The translations under genes were made by a program, and so were the position numbers. Below, piece after piece: positions 1-8,224 of a DNA stretch of 64,000 nt (positions are counted from its first letter, which is position 1; the number at the start of each line of letters is the position of its first letter). A model generated the notes under the pieces. It ran no database searches, was not told where the DNA came from, and saw only the letters and a program-made list of their open reading frames with translations. The DNA comes from Rhodocyclaceae bacterium. Its GTDB lineage: Bacteria > Pseudomonadota > Gammaproteobacteria > Burkholderiales > Rhodocyclaceae. The stretch is from contig JADJEF010000020.1 of assembly GCA_016702335.1 (NCBI GenBank), positions 930,001-994,000 of the forward strand. The letters are read 5' to 3'.

Positions 1-576
1 GGAACGATACACGTTGGCGGCATTGTGTCCGCCATCGGCCATGCCGATCGAGGCGCAGCCCATCAGGTAGCGGTAGTTGCCTTCGGCCATGTAGGCCGCG
101 AGCCCCTGCCAGAGGAGCGCGATCACAGCGCCGCTGCGGTAATCGCGATGGATACATGAACGTCCGACTTCAACCAGTTGCGGGCGCAGCGCCTCCAATC
201 GCTCAATGTTGAATTCCTTTTCCGAGTAGTACTCGCCTACCGCCTGCGCCGCAACCGGAGGCAGGATGCGATAGGTGCCGACAACGCGCCCGGCGTCGAG
301 ATCGCGCACGATCAGGTGGTCGCAGAAATCATCGTAGTAGTCAATATCGTGCCCCGGCACGCCGGAGCAGATTTCTGCACCAAACTCGTCAGCGAAGACC
401 TTGAAGCGCAGTCGCTGTGCCTCGCGCAGTTCCTCTTCCGTGCCAGCAAAGCCGAGCGTGTAGTGCCCCAGCCGCATGCTCAACTGCGGCGTGGCACGCC
501 TTAACGGCGACGAACGCCCTGACTCTCGTGATACACCGGTGCCGCTGCCCCGGATTATTTCGCCCATGCGACTCAT
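1..576 (-). CDS. olsB: OlsB-like ornithine N-acyltransferase (GNAT fold), partial at left edge
   Basis: The reading frame is open from an ATG at 576 to the window edge (192 codons), so the C-terminus is missing. The protein matches the acyl-ACP-dependent acyltransferase family that includes ornithine-lipid synthase OlsB: a core beginning RLGHYTLGFA, a conserved RLRFKVFADEFG stretch, DYYDDFCDHLIV, VVGTYRILPP and VEVGRSCIHRDYR, all in the expected order. The start at 576 has a strong AGGAG five bases upstream. A later ATG at 477 would remove 33 poorly conserved residues. The likely role is transfer of a 3-hydroxyacyl chain from ACP to ornithine for phosphorus-free membrane lipid. The substrate is inferred from family only; some relatives are annotated as hemolysin-like. 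No OlsA partner is recognisable inside the window. Confidence 0.8.
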   Translation of the reverse strand, partial: MSRMGEIIRGSGTGVSRESGRSSPLRRATPQLSMRLGHYTLGFAGTEEELREAQRLRFKVFADEFGAEICSGVPGHDIDYYDDFCDHLIVRDLDAGRVVGTYRILPPVAAQAVGEYYSEKEFNIERLEALRPQLVEVGRSCIHRDYRSGAVIALLWQGLAAYMAEGNYRYLMGCASIGMADGGHNAANVYRS

Positions 577-664
577 GTTTTCTCCTGTTCACTTTATCGT
601 GGCGAGGAGTGTGTAAATTTTGTGTGACGGGCTCGTGTCGCAGATATTTCAGTTATGTGTCATT

Positions 665-2149
665 TCATGGGCCATCAGCTTCTCGATGGCGGCGCTGACG
701 TTGGTCCGCCAGCACCGATACAAGCTCCCTGGAGCGCCGCACAGGAGCCGGCAAGACTGCTTCGCCGGCCGGATTTTCTCCGGTCGCCGTGACCGTCAGC
801 CATTGATTGAGCAAGCGGCGCAGCCGTTCGGGTGCCAGCCCACCGGTAACATCGGTTTGCTGAAACAGCCAGAGTGAAAACGCCATGAAGCGGGCAAAGG
901 GATCGTTGCCCAGCAGCGCTGGCAGGCAGTCGGCATAGCGACCGGAGTTGGCCACCAGATCCCAATAGCGGGCGAAACGAGCCATCTGCTGCATCTCCGA
1001 AAACGCGATCCGGTCATTGGCCAGCAGCGCATAGGGCGGATACGGGTCATAAACCATGGCAAAGGGCGCGGTATGGCGGACGATGGGTGTGCCACGCAGG
1101 CGTTTGAGTATGCCGAGCTGGATTTCGTGTGGACCCAGAGCCACGAGCCGATTGAAGCCCTGCGCGAAGCTTGCCAGGTCTTCTCCCGGCAAACCGGCAA
1201 TCAGATCGACGTGCAGGTGGGCGTGTGAATGCGTGCGCAGCCAGCGCAGGTTGTCCTCGGCACGTTGATTGTCCTGACGGCGACTGATCAGCGCCTGCAC
1301 CTGCGGATTGAACGTCTGGATGCCGATCTCGAATTGCAGACAACCCGGCGGAAAGCGCGCTATCGATTGTTTCAAGGCCTCAGGCAGATGGTCGGGCACC
1401 AGTTCGAAGTGCGCGAAAACCGCATCCTCGGGGTGATCCGTGATGCGCTGATAGAAGAAATCGAGAATGCGCGCGCTGGTGTCGACCTTGAGATTGAAGG
1501 TGCGATCAACAAACTTGAACCGCCGCGCTCCACGCTCGTACAGCCGGGCCATGGCCGCGAGAAATTCATCCAGCGCAAACGGCCAGGCGGTTTTGTCCAG
1601 TGCCGAAAGACAGAACTCGCACTTGAACGGGCAGCCGCGCGAGGCCTCGACGTAGATGTTGCGGCGGGCGATGTCGGCGTCTGAGTACTCGTCATAGGGC
1701 AGGCGCAGAGCGGCAAGCGGGGGTTGCTCACCCGCGCTGATTCGTGGCAGCGTCGGCTTGCCGGCAAGAATCTGGCCGCACAAGCGCGGAAAGCTCACCT
1801 CGCCCCAGCCAGTAATCACGTAGTCCGCAAGAGCGGTGATGGCCTGCTCATCTACCTCGTATGACACTTCCGGCCCGCCGAGCACCAGCACCACCTCCGG
1901 GGCGATGCGCTTGAGCAGCGCGACGAGGCGCGTCGATTCCTCGACGTTCCAGATATAGACCCCCAGGCCGATAATGCGTGGAGCGTGCGCCAGCAGGCGT
2001 TCAGCGAGTTCGGCGGTCTTCAACCCGATGACAAACTCGGCGATCTCGGTGTGCTCACGCAATGGCCCCATATTGGCCATAAGGTAGCGCAGCCCGAGCG
2101 AAGCATGGCTGTAGCGGGCGTTCAGGGTGGTGAGAAGAATATCGGGCAT
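665..2149 (-). CDS. B12-binding domain radical SAM protein
   Basis: This 494-residue protein has an N-terminal cobalamin-binding-like Rossmann domain (about residues 1-140, with VLVLGGPEVSYE). A radical SAM domain follows, with the cluster motif CPFKCEFC at Cys173, Cys177 and Cys180. The C-terminal part (FARYWDLVANSGRY, LLRNDPFARFMAF-like stretch) resembles the DUF4080 family usually attached to such enzymes. The family carries out radical chemistry with methylcobalamin or uses the domain structurally; no substrate is known for this subgroup. The gene lies 8 bases downstream of the lipoprotein gene on the same strand, so the two are probably co-transcribed. The ATG at 2149 is the natural start because the family N-terminus (DILLTTLNARYSHASLGLRYL) begins right there. 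Confidence 0.85.
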   Translation of the reverse strand: MPDILLTTLNARYSHASLGLRYLMANMGPLREHTEIAEFVIGLKTAELAERLLAHAPRIIGLGVYIWNVEESTRLVALLKRIAPEVVLVLGGPEVSYEVDEQAITALADYVITGWGEVSFPRLCGQILAGKPTLPRISAGEQPPLAALRLPYDEYSDADIARRNIYVEASRGCPFKCEFCLSALDKTAWPFALDEFLAAMARLYERGARRFKFVDRTFNLKVDTSARILDFFYQRITDHPEDAVFAHFELVPDHLPEALKQSIARFPPGCLQFEIGIQTFNPQVQALISRRQDNQRAEDNLRWLRTHSHAHLHVDLIAGLPGEDLASFAQGFNRLVALGPHEIQLGILKRLRGTPIVRHTAPFAMVYDPYPPYALLANDRIAFSEMQQMARFARYWDLVANSGRYADCLPALLGNDPFARFMAFSLWLFQQTDVTGGLAPERLRRLLNQWLTVTATGENPAGEAVLPAPVRRSRELVSVLADQRQRRHREADGP

Positions 2150-2157
2150 GCGCCCGA

Positions 2158-3105
2158 TTATCGCTTGCCTGATGGCGAGAAGCTCGGCGCATACGCCGGC
2201 ACCCGCTGGTGCTCAAGCGCGGTAACCGCCGACGGCCAGTGCTCAGGGGTGCAGGCCTGCCAATTGGTATTGGCCAGATAGAACAGGCCGCCATAGGTTC
2301 GGGAAAGCTGATGCAGCGAGGGTTGCTGGATCACCTGAACAATACCGTCGACCAAGTAAAACTCAATCAGAAAGCGCTGATAGCTCATCACCAACCCGCC
2401 CGGAACGAAGGCCACGTCCTCCGGCCGGGCGACTGCCGCTACAGCACCTTCGCCCTGCCCCGGCGTCACCGAGCGCAGGCCGCGCAGCACCGTCTCATAG
2501 CGCTTACGCTCCTTGTAGTCGCTGCGCAGACGGCTGGCCGTTTTCAACACATTCAACGGATTGGTGCCCATATCCATGAGCGACCGCAGTTGGCCAACCA
2601 TGGCGTTACCGGTCAGGTCCTTGAGGCTCTGCACCACGGATTTTCCAGAGAATTGCAGGTGGATGCTCATCGTAGGCTGCACCCGCTCGAGCAAGCTTCG
2701 AGACCACTGGCTTGCGTCGGCTCCCCAAGGACGGCCATTGGCGGTGGCGTAGCCGCGACAACTGAAAAACGCTTGGGCGTCTTCCCGCGAAATACTGCCA
2801 AGCAGGGTGTTGTCCAAAAACACCAGGCCACCGGTCTCCGTATCGGTGAACGCCACGTAGGCGATGCGCCGCCCGTCGGCGTTAACCATATCAAAGCGCT
2901 CCATCACCGATTCCGGCGGCACGTTCTCCACCACCTCGCGCCCGTTATCTTGCCGTGTCACCAAAAGCTCGGTTGCCAACACGCTACGCTCGCGGGGATC
3001 TGCCTCGTCGTCGTCAGTCAAAGTGGCGCAAGCACTCAGACCGAGCGCCACGGCAACGCAAGCGATGCGTCCGACCAAATCACTGACCAGCGTAGTGGCG
3101 CTCAT
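2158..3105 (-). CDS. Predicted lipoprotein of unknown function
   Basis: I do not recognise a named family for this 315-residue protein. The N-terminus carries a hydrophobic stretch ending in a lipobox LSAC with the acceptor cysteine at residue 26, so outer-membrane or periplasmic anchoring is likely. The rest is soluble and of mixed composition, with a VAFTDTETGGLVFLDNT segment and a conserved-looking C-terminal YGGLFYLANTNWQACTPEHW. The start at 3105 is supported by GGAGG seven bases upstream. It is the first gene of a two-gene unit with the B12 radical SAM gene. No function should be inferred beyond envelope location. Confidence 0.75.
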   Translation of the reverse strand: MSATTLVSDLVGRIACVAVALGLSACATLTDDDEADPRERSVLATELLVTRQDNGREVVENVPPESVMERFDMVNADGRRIAYVAFTDTETGGLVFLDNTLLGSISREDAQAFFSCRGYATANGRPWGADASQWSRSLLERVQPTMSIHLQFSGKSVVQSLKDLTGNAMVGQLRSLMDMGTNPLNVLKTASRLRSDYKERKRYETVLRGLRSVTPGQGEGAVAAVARPEDVAFVPGGLVMSYQRFLIEFYLVDGIVQVIQQPSLHQLSRTYGGLFYLANTNWQACTPEHWPSAVTALEHQRVPAYAPSFSPSGKR

Positions 3106-3283
3106 GATCTGCCTCCGATTCTTTCAGTGTAGTGGTGCTTACGGGAGGTGCAACGGCGCTTACTTTCTGCCACATTTTGCTAATCGCCGCACCCGCTTCG
3201 GGGCATTTCATCCTGCCAGCGACCGAGCGAGGTGCCTGTGGAAGGCGAAATTGGGGATCAGAACGCTATGCTATCTTCCGCGC

Positions 3284-3967
3284 ATGACGACTCGCGTCCG
3301 CACCGCTTTGCTACTCGTTATCGCCGGCTGTATGGCGATGTCGTCGGCCGTTGGTCAGACCGGGGACTCGCTGGAAGTGCAGTTAAAAGCGGTGCAGGCG
3401 CGTGCGAAGCATCTGCGCAAAGAAGCAGACGCGCGCTTGCCGCTTGAGCAAAAGCCCTGCTATCAACGCTTTCAGGTCAATGCCTGCCTTGATGAAGCCA
3501 AGGCGCGCAACCAGCAGGCGCATAAGGAGGCCGCTGCCCTCGAGCGCCAGGCGAATGCGCTCCAGCGCCAGCTCAATGCGGAACAACAAGCAACACGCCG
3601 CAAGCAGCTTGCAGAGAAAGAACACGCTGATCGCGAACGCGCTGAAAAGTTTCGTGTCGACCGGGCACAGGCGCAAGCTGACGCGCAAAGCGAGCGTCAA
3701 TCCAAAGACGCTTCAGCCACCGCACAGGCCAGTGACAGGGCCGCACAGGCGGCAGCCAAGCAACAGACGTACGACGCCAAGGCGGCAAAAATCGACGCCA
3801 AACTGCGCAAGCGGGCGGAGGAGCGTCAGGCCAAAGAAGCCAGGGCAGCCGAGAAGGCGGCCATAGAGAAAGAAGCCGAGGCCGCGCGCGAAGCACGCCG
3901 CGCCGAACAGCAACTCCCCTTTATGGAAAAACTGAAGCGCTTGTTCAGCTCTCTGATCGGCCAGTGA
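3284..3967 (+). CDS. Secreted, Ala/Gln/Lys-rich coiled-coil protein
   Basis: This 227-residue protein starts with a signal peptide (MTTRVRTALLLVIAGCMAMSS). A long charged alpha-helical region rich in Ala, Lys, Glu, Arg and Gln follows (about residues 30-205), as expected for a periplasmic coiled coil. Two cysteines sit in KPCYQRFQVNACLDEAKARN, a short motif seen in small periplasmic proteins of Betaproteobacteria that I cannot name with confidence. The C-terminus (LPFMEKLKRLFSSLIG) looks like an amphipathic helix. The frame is open further upstream to 2864, but that extension overlaps the lipoprotein gene antisense and lacks a signal peptide, so the ATG at 3284 is preferred. Function is unknown. 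Confidence 0.7.
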   Translation: MTTRVRTALLLVIAGCMAMSSAVGQTGDSLEVQLKAVQARAKHLRKEADARLPLEQKPCYQRFQVNACLDEAKARNQQAHKEAAALERQANALQRQLNAEQQATRRKQLAEKEHADRERAEKFRVDRAQAQADAQSERQSKDASATAQASDRAAQAAAKQQTYDAKAAKIDAKLRKRAEERQAKEARAAEKAAIEKEAEAAREARRAEQQLPFMEKLKRLFSSLIGQ

Positions 3968-3987
3968 GCCGGGCGAGCCGGGTCTCG

Positions 3988-5346
3988 TCAGACTATGTCG
4001 AGATAGCGCTGCAATTCCCAGTCGGTAACGCTGTTGTTGAAGCGACGCACTTCCCACTGACGGGTTTCAACAAAGTGACGAACGAAGGCTTCACCAAACA
4101 ACTCGTGCGCCAGCTCGGAACGATTCAGCGCCTCGGTGGCCTCGGCGAGCGTGCGCGGCAAGCGCTCGACACATTCCGCGCCCTTGTTGTCACCCGACAC
4201 CGCCGCCTGATCCAGCGGCAGCTTGTGCTCGATGCCATACAAGCCCGAGGCCAACGCGGCGGCAATCGCCAAATACGGGTTGGCATCGGCGCCGGGAGTG
4301 CGCGTTTCCAGACGCATCGACTTGCTGCTGCCCGGGATCACGCGCAATGAGACATTGCGATTGTCGATACCCCAGGTCGGCTTGACCGGTGCCAGATTGG
4401 CCTCGACAAAGCGCTTGTAGCTGTTGATGAAGGGGGCATAGAGTGGAAACAACTGCGGCAGGCAATGCAGCTGGCCCGCGATGAAGTGGCGCAGGGTATC
4501 GCTCATGCCGTGCGTGGAACTCGCATCGTGAAAACTGTTCTGGTCATCACGCCACAAGCTCTGATGCATGTGGCAGCCGCAGCCGGCAAAGTCCATGGAC
4601 CATTTGGCCATGAAGGTGCTGAGCAAGCCATGACGGTGCCCGATCTCGCGCACTGCCTCCTTGAACACGACCGCACGGTCGGCCGCCTTGAGCGCATCGC
4701 CGTAGCGAATGGCCCCTTCAAAATTACCCGGACCGGCTTCGGTGTGCAGTGCCTCCAGCGGCACGTCGATGGCCGGCAGCCAGTTGAACAAGTCGCGCAC
4801 AAAACCATGTTGGGCATCGATGCGGAAAGGCGAATAGTTGGTCAGCCCCTGGGTGGCTGTAGTGAGATTGCGGAAGTTCTTTTCGCGCACCGACCGTTCG
4901 GTTTCCGCGAGCACAAACCACTCGAACTCCATGCCGACTTGAGCCGAGTAGTCCATGGTCTCGGCCTTTTTGAGCACGCGCTTGAGCACCTGGCGCGGGC
5001 AGATCGCCAGCGGCGAACCATCGGCGTTGACGTGCTCACCGAGAATCAGCCAGCGGTTGTCATCCCACGGCAACTGGCGCGCTGTGCCAGCGTCGAGTTG
5101 GAGGCCGATATCCGGGTAGCCGGTATGAAAGCCGGTGAAGCAGACATTTTCGTAAAGCTGATCGGCAATGTCCCAGCCGAACAAGGCGCTGGCGATGGTG
5201 CCGCCGCCTTCCAGCATGGCCACCACCTTTTCACCCGAGAGGTGCTTGCCGCGACACACACCATCGATATCGGTGACCGCAAAGCGGACAAACGGTTCGT
5301 CAAGCAGCGTGCTCGGAGAGAAGGCAGGTCGCGACACGGTGGGCAT
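3988..5346 (-). CDS. Glutamine synthetase family protein (second gamma-glutamylpolyamine synthetase-like)
   Basis: This 452-residue ligase has the glutamine synthetase fold. Metal and ATP motifs are visible: GMEFEWF, ALHTEAGPGNFEGA, GCGCHMHQSLW, NSYKRFVEANLAP, and SMRLETRTPGADANPYLA near the glutamate-binding arginines. It is clearly diverged from the PuuA copy at 15409-16776 and from housekeeping GlnA. It ends the putrescine locus, 77 bases downstream of gabT, so ligation of glutamate to a polyamine or another amine is the best guess. The exact amine is unknown. Its stop is 20 bases from that of the convergent coiled-coil gene. Confidence 0.85.
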   Translation of the reverse strand: MPTVSRPAFSPSTLLDEPFVRFAVTDIDGVCRGKHLSGEKVVAMLEGGGTIASALFGWDIADQLYENVCFTGFHTGYPDIGLQLDAGTARQLPWDDNRWLILGEHVNADGSPLAICPRQVLKRVLKKAETMDYSAQVGMEFEWFVLAETERSVREKNFRNLTTATQGLTNYSPFRIDAQHGFVRDLFNWLPAIDVPLEALHTEAGPGNFEGAIRYGDALKAADRAVVFKEAVREIGHRHGLLSTFMAKWSMDFAGCGCHMHQSLWRDDQNSFHDASSTHGMSDTLRHFIAGQLHCLPQLFPLYAPFINSYKRFVEANLAPVKPTWGIDNRNVSLRVIPGSSKSMRLETRTPGADANPYLAIAAALASGLYGIEHKLPLDQAAVSGDNKGAECVERLPRTLAEATEALNRSELAHELFGEAFVRHFVETRQWEVRRFNNSVTDWELQRYLDIV

Positions 5347-5423
5347 GAAAAGGCGTTCAGTACGGATAACCGCGGGGCCTCCTGTACCGACTGGAAGCCC
5401 CGGGGATAGCGAGCGCGAGGAAC

Positions 5424-6701
5424 TCAGGCTCGCGCGGCGTCCATCGCGGCGTCGAGGATGGCCAGCGCCTCATCGAACACCGTATCCTGGATGGTCAGCG
5501 GGTAGAGGAAACGGATGACGTTGAAGTACACGCCGCAGGTGAGCAGAATCAGGCCGCGCTTCTTGGCTTCGGCCTGCACGCGCTTGGTGAAGTCGGCGTC
5601 CGGCTTGCCGGTCTTGGGGTCGCTGAATTCGCAGGCGATCATCGAGCCGGGGCCGCGTACATCCGAAATGCCGGGGAAGGCGCTGCGCCTGGCGTTCAGG
5701 TGCGCCTTGAGCTTCTCACCGAGCTGATTCGAGCGCTCGAGCAGTTTTTCTTCCTCGATGATGCCGATCACGGCGTGCGCGGCGGCAATACCCAGCGGGC
5801 TGCCCGCGTAGGTGCCACCCAGACCGCCGGGTTCGGGGCCATCCATGACTTCGGTGCGGCCACACACGGCGGAGAGGTTGGTACCACCGGCCATCGACTT
5901 GGCCATGGTGATCATATCCACCTGCACATCATAGTGCTCCATGGCGAACCACTTGCCGGTGCGGCCAAAGCCCGTCTGCACTTCGTCGGCGACGAGCAGG
6001 ATGCCGTGCTCGTCGCAGATCTTGCGCAGGCCGCGCATGAACTCGGGCGGTGCCATGTAGAAGCCGCCCTCGCCCTGCACGGGCTCCAGGATGATCGCGG
6101 CGACACGGCTGGGCTCGATGTCGCACTTGAAGATGTGCTGGATGTAATCAAGCGAATCCTGCACCGTCGTGCCGTGCAACTCGACCGGGAAAGGGGCGTG
6201 ATATATCTCGGGGGGAAAAGGGCCGAATTTGACCTTGTAGGGCACCGTCTTGCCGGTGAGCGCAGCGGCCATGATGGAACGGCCATGGAAGGCGCCGGAG
6301 AAGGCAATGACGCCGGAACGGCCGGTGTAGGCGCGGGCGATCTTGACCACGTTTTCAACCGCCTCGGCACCGGTCGAGAAAAACGCCGTCTTCTTGGCGT
6401 GCGTGCCCGGTGTGAGCTTGTTGATCTTTTCGGCCAGCGTCACGTAGCTCTCATAAGGCACCACCTGATAACAGGTGTGGGTAAAACGCTTGACCTGCTC
6501 TTCGAGCGCGGCCTGCAGCTTGGGGTGGCGGTGACCGGTATTGAGCACAGCGATGCCGCCGGCGAAGTCGATGAAGCGACGGCCTTCCACATCCCAGATT
6601 TCGGAATTCAGCGCGCGGTCGGCGAAGAAATCTTGCGCAACACCGATGCCACGCGGGGTGGCGGCGAGGCGGCGGGCGTGCAGGTCGGCGTTCTTGCTCA
6701 T
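5424..6701 (-). CDS. gabT: 4-aminobutyrate--2-oxoglutarate aminotransferase
   Basis: This 425-residue class III aminotransferase converts GABA and 2-oxoglutarate to succinate semialdehyde and glutamate. The PLP lysine is Lys268 in TMAKSMAGG. STGAEAVENVVKIAR, the AFHGRS loop and LVADEVQTGFGRTG are all intact, and the length is standard for GabT. An AAGGAG lies seven bases before the ATG at 6701. The gene follows puuC by 20 bases and is in the same transcription unit as gabD and the Pot transporter. Context places it at the end of putrescine breakdown, before GabD. 5-aminovalerate could be a second substrate, as in other GabT enzymes. Confidence 0.93.
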   Translation of the reverse strand: MSKNADLHARRLAATPRGIGVAQDFFADRALNSEIWDVEGRRFIDFAGGIAVLNTGHRHPKLQAALEEQVKRFTHTCYQVVPYESYVTLAEKINKLTPGTHAKKTAFFSTGAEAVENVVKIARAYTGRSGVIAFSGAFHGRSIMAAALTGKTVPYKVKFGPFPPEIYHAPFPVELHGTTVQDSLDYIQHIFKCDIEPSRVAAIILEPVQGEGGFYMAPPEFMRGLRKICDEHGILLVADEVQTGFGRTGKWFAMEHYDVQVDMITMAKSMAGGTNLSAVCGRTEVMDGPEPGGLGGTYAGSPLGIAAAHAVIGIIEEEKLLERSNQLGEKLKAHLNARRSAFPGISDVRGPGSMIACEFSDPKTGKPDADFTKRVQAEAKKRGLILLTCGVYFNVIRFLYPLTIQDTVFDEALAILDAAMDAARA

Positions 6702-6721
6702 GTCTATCTCCTTGAGGTTAT

Positions 6722-8224
6722 TCAGGCGTCCGGGTTGGCGTCAATACGCAGCCAGGTGGTTTTGAGTTCGGTGTACTTTTCCATGGCGTGCAGGGATTTG
6801 TCGCGGCCATTGCCCGACTGCTTGTAGCCGCCGAAAGGCACGGTGATGTCGTCGTCGTCGTACTGATTGACATGCACGGTGCCGGCGCGCAGGGCACGCG
6901 CCACACGGTGGGCGCGGCTGACATTCGCGCTCCATACCGAGGCTTGCAGGCCATAGGGGCTGTTGTTAGCGATGGCAATGGCTTCGGCTTCGGTCTTGAA
7001 GCGGATCACCGAGAGCACGGGACCGAAGATTTCTTCGCGGGCAATCTTCATCTCGGGTGTGGCCTTGGTAAAGACGGTGGGTGCGACGTAGCAGCCACCG
7101 GTGCCTTCCAGCGCGCGCACGCCGCCCACGGCACAACCAGCACCCTCGGCATTACCCGAGTCGATATAGCCCAGTACGGAGCGCACCTGCTGCTCGTCAA
7201 CCAGCGCGCCCATGTTGCAAGTGTTGTCGAGCGGATTGGCGGGCACATACGCCTTGGTGTGCTCCACCACCATCTCGATGACCTGGTCGGCGATGTCGTC
7301 CTGCACCAGCAGGCGCGAGGGCGCATTGCACGACTGGCCCATGTTGAAGTTCATGCAATCCACCACCGTCTCGGCGGCGCGCTGCAGCGCATCACTGTCG
7401 TTGAACACGATGTAGGCGGACTTGCCGCCAAGCTCGTTGTAAACGCGCTTGAGGTTGCTCTTGCCGGCGTAGTCGAGCATGAAGCGGCCGACCCGGGTCG
7501 AGCCGGTAAAGCCGATGGCATCGACATCCATGTGCAACGCCAGGGCCTCGCCGGCCTCGTGGCCATAGCCCGGCACGACGTTGAACACACCCTCGGGCAG
7601 ACCGGCCTCGATGGCAATCTCGGCCAGACGCAGCGCGGTGAGTGGGGACTTTTCAGAAGGCTTGAGCACGATGCTGTTGCCGGTAGCCAAGGCCGGACCG
7701 AGCTTCCAGGCAGCCATGATCATCGGGTAGTTCCACGGCACCACGACACCAATGACACCCATCGGCTCGCGCGTAATGAGCGCCAGCGCATCGTCACCCG
7801 TGGGCGCGATTTCGTCGTAGACCTTGTCGATGGCCTCGCCGTACCAGTTGATGCAGCGGGCCGATGAGGTCACGTCGACATTTAGGCTATTCCTGACCGG
7901 CTTGCCCATATCCAGCGTCTCAAGCAGGGCCAGTTCTTCGCGATGCTCCATGATCTTGGCGGAGAACGCTTGCAGCACCTTCTTGCGTGCGGCCGGTGCC
8001 TTACCCGCCCAGCGCCGGTCGTCAAACGCCGCACGGGCGGACTTGACGGCAGCATCAATGTCGGCGCCCTTACCGCGCGCTACCTGCGTCAGCAGCTTGC
8101 CGTCGATAGGCGAAATGCAGTCGAAAGTCGCCAAGTCGGCGCTGGCAACACGGCGACCGTTGATGAAACAACGGCCATCGAAGCTCAGGGCGGCGGCACG
8201 GGCTTTCCAGTCAGGGGCGTTCAT
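6722..8224 (-). CDS. puuC: Gamma-glutamyl-gamma-aminobutyraldehyde dehydrogenase
   Basis: This 500-residue NAD(P)-dependent aldehyde dehydrogenase has catalytic Cys299 (NMGQSCNAPSR) and general base Glu264 (ELGGKSAYIVF). The N-terminal FDCISPIDG segment and INWYGEAIDKVYDEIAP are typical of the PuuC/KauB group, which oxidises gamma-glutamyl-gamma-aminobutyraldehyde or 4-aminobutyraldehyde. Its ATG overlaps the gabD stop (ATGA), indicating translational coupling. A copy of the dispersed 24-bp repeat (8133-8156) encodes residues 24-31, RRVASADL. That segment aligns without a length change to the loop normally found between the first beta strands, so the gene is expected to be functional. Confidence 0.9.
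   Translation of the reverse strand: MNAPDWKARAAALSFDGRCFINGRRVASADLATFDCISPIDGKLLTQVARGKGADIDAAVKSARAAFDDRRWAGKAPAARKKVLQAFSAKIMEHREELALLETLDMGKPVRNSLNVDVTSSARCINWYGEAIDKVYDEIAPTGDDALALITREPMGVIGVVVPWNYPMIMAAWKLGPALATGNSIVLKPSEKSPLTALRLAEIAIEAGLPEGVFNVVPGYGHEAGEALALHMDVDAIGFTGSTRVGRFMLDYAGKSNLKRVYNELGGKSAYIVFNDSDALQRAAETVVDCMNFNMGQSCNAPSRLLVQDDIADQVIEMVVEHTKAYVPANPLDNTCNMGALVDEQQVRSVLGYIDSGNAEGAGCAVGGVRALEGTGGCYVAPTVFTKATPEMKIAREEIFGPVLSVIRFKTEAEAIAIANNSPYGLQASVWSANVSRAHRVARALRAGTVHVNQYDDDDITVPFGGYKQSGNGRDKSLHAMEKYTELKTTWLRIDANPDA
8133..8156 (-). repeat. Dispersed 24-bp repeat, copy 1 (in puuC)
   Basis: On the minus strand this reads CGCCGT-GTTG-CCAGCGCCGACTTG, a perfect match to the twenty fixed positions of the consensus. 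It codes for residues RRVASADL of PuuC. Confidence 0.85.

Noticed and set aside
178..504. Plus-strand open frame at the left edge
   Set aside because: It is the antisense shadow of the olsB-like gene.
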